Shown here: piece by piece, positions 4,776-8,380 of the stretch | Layout of the letters: each line of letters opens with the position of its first letter | Position numbering within the stretch: position 1 is the first letter of the stretch | Source of the DNA: Candidatus Nanoarchaeia archaeon | GTDB taxonomy: Archaea; Nanoarchaeota; Nanoarchaeia; SCGC-AAA011-G17; JAFCDX01 | NCBI GenBank assembly: GCA_028717785.1 | Contig: JAQUND010000067.1 | Span: forward strand, 1 to 8,380 | Direction: 5' to 3' | DNA: 8,380 bases | Translations under genes and position numbers: made by a program | The notes under the pieces: model-generated | Databases searched by the model: none | What the model was told of the DNA's origin: nothing | Seen by the model: only the letters and a program-made list of their open reading frames with translations

Positions 4776-5753
4776 ATGAAAAGTAAAACATTATTAAAAA
4801 TAGCCTTCTTATGTTTAATAGCTGGTAGTTTTTTAATTAATTTTAATAAAAAAGAAATTTCTGGTTATTCTACTTTAGAAACAGTTGTAAAAGAAGAAGC
4901 TAAAAATATGAGTTTATACTTTTGTGAAAAAGATGATTGTTCTGCAATAATTAAAAATGAAATTGATAATTCTAATAGAGTTGATTGTGCTTTATATGAT
5001 GTTGATTTAGAAAATGTAATAACTTCTTTAACAAGAAAACCTTATAGATTAGTTGTAGATGATGGTTCTAATGTTAAAATTTCACATAGAGAAGATAATA
5101 ATAACCAATTAATGCACAATAAATTTTGTGCTTTAGATACTAAAATAATAAGTGGTTCTTTTAATCCAAAGAAAAATAGTTTATTTAAAGATTATAATAA
5201 TTTAATTGTTATAGAATCTGATTATTTAGTTAAAAATTATGAAGCTGAATTCGAAGAATTATGGAATAATACTCTAGATAATAAAGTAAAATATCCGTTA
5301 ATAGATTACGGAAATACAAGAATAGAAAATTACTTTTGTCCAGAAGATGATTGTAAGGGACATTTATTAAATTTATTAAATGATGCAAATGAAATAAACT
5401 TTTTAATATTTTCATTTACAGATAAAGATATTTCCAATAAATTAATTGAAAGATATAATTCTGGTTCTATTGTAAAAGGTGTTGTAGAAAAACAAAGAAT
5501 AAATATGCAATACGAACAAGGAAAATATTTAAGACAAAATTTAATTGATGTCAAAGTAGATTCTAATCCTTATTTATTACATGATAAAACATGGATTATC
5601 AATAATGAAATTATTGTTATTGGTAGCTACAATCCAACAAGCGCAGCTAATACTAAAAATGATGAAAATATTTTAATAATACATAATAAAGAATTAGCAA
5701 ATAAAATGAAATTAAGATTTGAAGAAATTTATTCAAAAGCACAAGACTTTTAA
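4776..5753 (+). CDS. Secreted or anchored phospholipase-D-superfamily protein (two HKD domains)
   Basis: The ATG at 4776 is preferred over an in-frame TTG at 4770 because it lies 26 nt from the TATA box, giving 325 aa. Residues 5-22 form a hydrophobic signal peptide or anchor, so the protein acts outside the membrane. Two tandem Nuc-like PLD half-domains follow. The first (about 47-166) has H114-x-K116-x4-D121 and GSFN. The second (about 184-322) has H269-x-K271 and GSYNPTS, but Asn (N276) where the HKD Asp normally sits. Each half opens with a matching cysteine pair in YFCEKDDC (C50/C55) and YFCPEDDC (C188/C193), likely disulfides. The family cleaves or transfers phosphodiesters in lipids or nucleic acids; the substrate is not evident. 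It heads a cell-surface block of four genes. Confidence 0.85.
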   Translation: MKSKTLLKIAFLCLIAGSFLINFNKKEISGYSTLETVVKEEAKNMSLYFCEKDDCSAIIKNEIDNSNRVDCALYDVDLENVITSLTRKPYRLVVDDGSNVKISHREDNNNQLMHNKFCALDTKIISGSFNPKKNSLFKDYNNLIVIESDYLVKNYEAEFEELWNNTLDNKVKYPLIDYGNTRIENYFCPEDDCKGHLLNLLNDANEINFLIFSFTDKDISNKLIERYNSGSIVKGVVEKQRINMQYEQGKYLRQNLIDVKVDSNPYLLHDKTWIINNEIIVIGSYNPTSAANTKNDENILIIHNKELANKMKLRFEEIYSKAQDF

Positions 5754-5756
5754 ATA
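5748..5756 (+). promoter_or_regulatory. TATA box for the Cys-rich protein gene
   Basis: TTTTAAATA overlaps the stop codon of the preceding gene (5751-5753) and is centred 24 nt before the ATG at 5776. The next gene therefore has its own leaderless start despite a gap of only 22 nt. Confidence 0.5.
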
Positions 5757-5775
5757 ATTTAATCATTTATTATAT

Positions 5776-6435
5776 ATGAAGAAATTAAGTATTGGTTTAA
5801 CTCTAGCTTTAATTATATTTATTTTTATATGCTTTGCAGCTTATGATTTTTATAAAACACTAAGTCCTGAATCTAAATGTGTAAGTGAATGTGCAAAGGA
5901 AGGTTGTGATAATCAAACTGGTTTTTCTTGTATTAAGGATATAAACAATTGTTATTACAAACAGTATAAAGATAAAAAAGTAGGCATATGTAATGCTGAA
6001 TGTTTAACAAGTGATGATTGTAATGAAAGTTTAAAATGTACTGATAATAAATGTTTAGCACCCAGATGTGGGGATGGAAGGTGTGATAAAGATTCTGGTG
6101 AAAATTGTGAAACTTGTTTAGAAGATTGTACTTTAGATTCAGGTACAATATGTTGTTCAGGAAAAATTGTTGAAGGAAGTTGTTGCTCTAATAATAATTG
6201 TTTTAAATTACATGAAATTTGCCAAGATAATCAATGTGTAATTGGTCCTTATTGTGGAGATAAAACTTGCGATTCAAATGAAAATTGTGAAACTTGCAGA
6301 ACTGATTGTAAACCTTCTGAAAATCAAGTTTGTTGTACGGGTGTTATAAAAACCGGAGATTGTTGTAAAGATTCACAATGTGATGAAGGAAAAGAATGTA
6401 AAAAGAATTTATGTGTTGTTCCTTCTTCCAGTTAG
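5776..6435 (+). CDS. Membrane-anchored cysteine-rich repeat protein
   Basis: A 219-aa protein with an N-terminal membrane helix (residues about 5-23) and an extracytoplasmic part that holds 34 cysteines in about 185 residues, an even number that fits 17 disulfides. Residues 98-154 and 160-213 are two repeats, each with 12 Cys in the same order: CGDxxCD, ENCETCxxDC, CCxGxIxxGxCC, then three more single Cys. Residues 72-93 are a half repeat matching the last part of each unit. CGDGxC...DC patterns occur in many secreted proteins, but I assign no named domain. It ends with VVPSSS and has no second anchor, so it is probably a stalked surface protein. The thioredoxin/CcdA pair just downstream is a likely source of disulfide maintenance. 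Confidence 0.8.
   Translation: MKKLSIGLTLALIIFIFICFAAYDFYKTLSPESKCVSECAKEGCDNQTGFSCIKDINNCYYKQYKDKKVGICNAECLTSDDCNESLKCTDNKCLAPRCGDGRCDKDSGENCETCLEDCTLDSGTICCSGKIVEGSCCSNNNCFKLHEICQDNQCVIGPYCGDKTCDSNENCETCRTDCKPSENQVCCTGVIKTGDCCKDSQCDEGKECKKNLCVVPSSS
6067..6414 (+). repeat. Two tandem 12-cysteine coding repeats
   Basis: Units at 6067-6237 and 6253-6414 encode the two 12-Cys modules. They share an identical 18-nt DNA match (6099-6116 and 6279-6296, over ENCETC), exactly 180 nt apart. Other parts have diverged, so the duplication is not very recent. Confidence 0.7.
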
Positions 6436-6445
6436 TTCCATAAGA

Positions 6446-6454
6446 TTTTTAAAT
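6446..6454 (+). promoter_or_regulatory. TATA box for the thioredoxin-lipoprotein/CcdA operon
   Basis: TTTTTAAAT centred 26 nt before the ATG at 6476. A second AT-rich box at about 6459-6469 is too close to the start codon to serve as the TATA element. Confidence 0.5.
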
Positions 6455-6475
6455 GAATTATTTATATAAAAATAT

Positions 6476-6841
6476 ATGAAAAAAGTATTAATATTATTAA
6501 TTCTTACAATTTTAATAGCTGGATGTTCAAACAATAATGGACCATTAGTTATAAATGATGGAGATATAATTCCAAATAATGTTTGTAACAATCTTGATGA
6601 TATTGTAGTTGTATATCAAACTGGTTGTTCTGCATGTGCTTTGGCTTTGCCTAGAATTGATGTTGTTAAAAAAGAATTAAATTTAGATATAAAATTTGTT
6701 AATCTTGCTGATTTAGAACAAAGAAAATATTTAGAAGAAAATAAATTTACTACATTACATGTTCCTACTTTAATTTATAAATGTAAAGTTTATGTTGGTG
6801 CGAAATCAACTGAAGAATATAGAGGAATATTAAATGCCTGA
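6476..6841 (+). CDS. Thioredoxin-fold lipoprotein (CSAC active site)
   Basis: A 121-aa exported protein. Residues 1-17 form a signal peptide ending in a lipobox, LIAGCS (C17 the lipidated Cys), followed by a short polar linker. The thioredoxin-like domain (about 40-121) starts with strand DIVVVYQ, then the active site TGCSACALALP (C51, C54), a central strand LDIKFVNL, and the cis-Pro loop HVPTLIY (P97). Two further Cys (C37 and C103) could pair. At about 80 residues the domain is a minimal thioredoxin. Its last four codons overlap the start of the CcdA-like gene, so the two products probably work together: the membrane protein would pass electrons to this CxxC on the outer face. A reducing rather than oxidising role is inferred from that partner. 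Confidence 0.88.
   Translation: MKKVLILLILTILIAGCSNNNGPLVINDGDIIPNNVCNNLDDIVVVYQTGCSACALALPRIDVVKKELNLDIKFVNLADLEQRKYLEENKFTTLHVPTLIYKCKVYVGAKSTEEYRGILNA
6821..6826 (+). promoter_or_regulatory. Shine-Dalgarno site of the CcdA-like gene
   Basis: AGAGGA lies 7 nt before the ATG at 6834, inside the end of the upstream gene. It shows SD-dependent initiation for an operon-internal gene. Confidence 0.6.
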
Positions 6842-7532
6842 TTTAACAATACCTACTTTAGTTAGTTTAGCTCTTGCAGATGCAGTTAATCCTTGTGAAT
6901 TAGCTATTTTATTATTAGTTTTAGTTAATATTTTAATTTCTGATCCCAAAAATTTAAAAAAAGTTTTATACGTTGGATTGGCTTTTATTGCATCGGTATT
7001 TGTAATGTATTTTATCTATGGATTAGTTATTATACAATTTTTTAAACTAGTTACTTTATTGAGTGCAGTAAGATTGTATGTATATGATGCTTTTGCAGTT
7101 TTAGCTATTATATTAGGAATATTAAATGTTAAAGATTATCTTTATTACAAACCTGGAAGTTTTGCAACAGAAATGCCAATGTCTTTTAGACCTAAAGCTA
7201 AAAAATTAATTAGTTCAATAACAAATGTTAAAGGGGCTATATTATTGGGTGCTTTTGTTACTTTATTTTTATTACCTTGTACAATGGGTCCTTATATCAT
7301 AGCTTCAGGCATATTATCTTTTATGGAAATACTAAAAACAATTCCCTGGTTAATTCTTTATAATTTAATATTTGTATCTCCAATGTTATTAATTACATTC
7401 TTTGTTTATTTTGGAATGTCTAAAATTGAAGATATACAAACTTGGAAAGATAGGAATATTAGAAAATTACATTTAGTTGCAGGTATATTAACTATATTTG
7501 TTGGATTAGCTATTTTATTAGGTTGGATTTAA
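6834..7532 (+). CDS. CcdA/DsbD-family transmembrane thiol-disulfide electron carrier
   Basis: A 232-aa integral membrane protein with six predicted helices (about 8-35, 43-70, 82-104, 134-161, 168-194, 211-232), the usual size and topology of CcdA and of the DsbD membrane core. The two redox cysteines sit in the expected places: C21 in DAVNPCEL (helix 1) and C149 in LLPCTMGP (helix 4). Family members take electrons from cytoplasmic thioredoxin and hand them to an extracytoplasmic thioredoxin-like protein. The preceding thioredoxin lipoprotein overlaps it by 8 nt (stop TGA 6839-6841) and is the obvious partner. No cytochrome c or haem maturation genes are visible nearby, so a role in cytochrome c biogenesis is not supported. 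The adjacent Cys-rich surface proteins are better candidate clients. Confidence 0.88.
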   Translation: MPDLTIPTLVSLALADAVNPCELAILLLVLVNILISDPKNLKKVLYVGLAFIASVFVMYFIYGLVIIQFFKLVTLLSAVRLYVYDAFAVLAIILGILNVKDYLYYKPGSFATEMPMSFRPKAKKLISSITNVKGAILLGAFVTLFLLPCTMGPYIIASGILSFMEILKTIPWLILYNLIFVSPMLLITFFVYFGMSKIEDIQTWKDRNIRKLHLVAGILTIFVGLAILLGWI

Positions 7533-7537
7533 GAAAC

Positions 7538-7546
7538 TTTTATTAA
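7538..7546 (+). promoter_or_regulatory. TATA box for the Nudix gene
   Basis: TTTTATTAA preceded by GAAAC (BRE-like) is centred 26 nt before the ATG at 7568, predicting a leaderless mRNA separate from the redox operon. Confidence 0.55.
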
Positions 7547-7567
7547 TAATACTATTTTTATCTAATT

Positions 7568-8014
7568 ATGAGAACAATTCAATTAATGAGCATTATTTAT
7601 AGAAAAAATAAAAACAAATATGAATTTCTTCTTTTAAAAAGAATTCCTGAAAAAGGTGGATTTTGGCAACCTCCATGTGGTGGCTTAGAAAAAGAAGATA
7701 AATCAAAACTTGAAGGATGTTTTAGAGAAATTAAAGAAGAAACAGGTATTTCAAAAGATAAAATAATAAAAATAATTGAAAATATTCATTCTTTTACTAT
7801 GAATAAACACTATTTAACTAAAGAACCAATAAAGCCTATAACAGAATATGTATTCGCTTTTGAAGTAGATAAAAATGTAAATGTTAAGTTAGATTCTAAT
7901 ATTTATCCAGAACATAGTGAATATTGTTGGGTTTCTTTTGATAAAGCATTGAATTTATTAAAATGGGAAAATAATAAAGACTCTTTTAAGAAATTAAAAG
8001 AAGTTTTATTATAA
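7568..8014 (+). CDS. Nudix hydrolase, dATP-pyrophosphohydrolase-like
   Basis: A 148-aa soluble protein made of one Nudix domain. The Nudix helix REIKEETGI (residues 53-61) holds the metal-binding glutamates E54, E57 and E58, and GG (38-39) opens the box after FWQPPCGGL. Spacing puts Lys (K45) where the consensus Gx5E has Glu, with E43/D44 just before it, so the first half of the box is atypical. The late segment YPEHSEYCWVSFDKAL resembles the EHxxYxWV region of NudB-type enzymes that hydrolyse dihydroneopterin triphosphate or (d)NTPs. Substrate assignment from sequence alone is weak. It has its own promoter and its stop directly abuts the stop of the convergent MscL gene with no bases between. 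Confidence 0.85.
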   Translation: MRTIQLMSIIYRKNKNKYEFLLLKRIPEKGGFWQPPCGGLEKEDKSKLEGCFREIKEETGISKDKIIKIIENIHSFTMNKHYLTKEPIKPITEYVFAFEVDKNVNVKLDSNIYPEHSEYCWVSFDKALNLLKWENNKDSFKKLKEVLL

Positions 8015-8380
8015 TTATTTAGTTAATTTCTTTTTAAATTCTTCTTCTTTTAGTTTAATATTCTTTTTTAAAAGATCTTCTTGACATTTAATATTTTCTT
8101 TAATAAGTGCTTCTTTACCTTTCAAAGATTTTACAACATTTAATTTATTTAAACTAGACATTCCTGATTCAGATAACTTTGATAGCTTATTCATATATCT
8201 AATAACTAAGAATATTACTAAAGCTGTTATTAAAAAGTCTATTAAAACATTTAAAAAACTTCCATAAGCAATTACTGGAGCTCCTGCTTCTCTTGCTAAA
8301 GCTAAACTTGAATAACCTTTTCTAGATAAATCAATGAATAAATCCTTAAAATCAACTCCACCCATTATTAATCCAATTGG
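8015..8380 (-). CDS. mscL: Large-conductance mechanosensitive channel MscL (5' end cut by window)
   Basis: The frame is open to the right edge; 121 residues and the stop are visible, and roughly the first 50 (including membrane helix 1) lie outside. The visible part starts [15 protein letters not shown], matching the MscL periplasmic loop start (GGxDF), and continues through [34 protein letters not shown], the characteristic second membrane helix. The ATG at 8365 is internal, not the start. The channel opens under membrane tension to release solutes in hypo-osmotic shock. The C-terminal tail, about 50 residues, is a Lys/Glu-rich predicted coiled coil ([20 protein letters not shown] onwards) rather than the short conserved helix bundle of well-known MscL proteins. 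Confidence 0.92.
   Translation of the reverse strand, partial: PIGLIMGGVDFKDLFIDLSRKGYSSLALAREAGAPVIAYGSFLNVLIDFLITALVIFLVIRYMNKLSKLSESGMSSLNKLNVVKSLKGKEALIKENIKCQEDLLKKNIKLKEEEFKKKLTK

Noticed and set aside
5230..5554. Minus-strand frames of 61 and 74 codons
   Set aside because: They lie inside the PLD-like gene, have no promoter or SD, and have low-complexity Leu/Ile/Asn or Phe/Ser composition typical of antisense to AT-rich coding DNA.
6011..6044. Box C-like GTGATGA followed by CTGA, as in a C/D box sRNA
   Set aside because: It is inside the Cys-rich coding region, the internal D' and C' boxes and terminal stem are missing, and such short motifs arise by chance.
5933..6148. Minus-strand 71-codon frame rich in His, Asn and Tyr
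   Set aside because: Its composition is the antisense of the Cys/Asp/Lys-rich repeat gene, and no start signals are present.
6409..6591. Minus-strand 60-codon frame across the lipoprotein start
   Set aside because: It overlaps the promoter and signal peptide of the thioredoxin lipoprotein and has no support of its own.
6839..6841. TGA as a recoded sense codon
   Set aside because: It ends the thioredoxin protein at the right length in an ordinary stop-start overlap, so the standard code is sufficient.

Overview
The window is very AT-rich and reads as archaeal. Three things support this. Most first genes start 24-27 nt downstream of a TATA-like box with no room for a leader, which is the archaeal leaderless pattern. 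The two tRNA genes lack an encoded CCA. The protein at the left edge begins with a class III (pilin-type) signal peptide. Small compact genes, very low GC, and bacterial-type housekeeping enzymes beside archaeal promoters suggest a DPANN-like lineage of the Woesearchaeota/Pacearchaeota kind. That placement is inference, since no marker gene in the window settles it. TAA, TAG and TGA all appear to act as stops.

Layout, left to right. A pilin-like secreted protein, cut by the left edge (1-417, minus), is divergent from a small low-molecular-weight-type tyrosine phosphatase (495-815, plus). A tRNA-Thr with the unexpected anticodon AGU follows (883-954). Then come three small minus-strand genes (75, 49 and 51 aa; the last two are membrane proteins) and a tRNA-Leu(UAA). 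Next, on the minus strand, is a two-gene operon of an unrecognised 166-aa protein and a type I isopentenyl-diphosphate isomerase. This is followed by a threonyl-tRNA synthetase of bacterial architecture that lacks the TGS domain, and by a 38-aa very basic protein not predicted by simple length cut-offs.

From 4776 to 7532 the plus strand carries a coherent cell-surface block: a secreted or anchored phospholipase-D-fold protein with two paired-cysteine repeats, a membrane-anchored protein with 34 extracytoplasmic cysteines in 2.5 repeats, a thioredoxin-fold lipoprotein with a CSAC active site, and a CcdA/DsbD-type membrane electron carrier overlapping it. I infer that the last two form an electron relay across the membrane that keeps exported disulfide proteins, probably including the two neighbours, correctly paired. 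A Nudix hydrolase (7568-8014) and a convergent MscL channel gene cut by the right edge (8015-8380) close the window.

Two translation-start modes are visible: leaderless starts for promoter-proximal genes, and Shine-Dalgarno-led starts for leadered or operon-internal genes. One nearly perfectly symmetric TATA box at about 4747-4755 seems to serve both the 38-aa gene and the phospholipase-D-like gene. No stretch longer than 300 bases lacks a gene. No CRISPR, insertion sequence or origin is visible.
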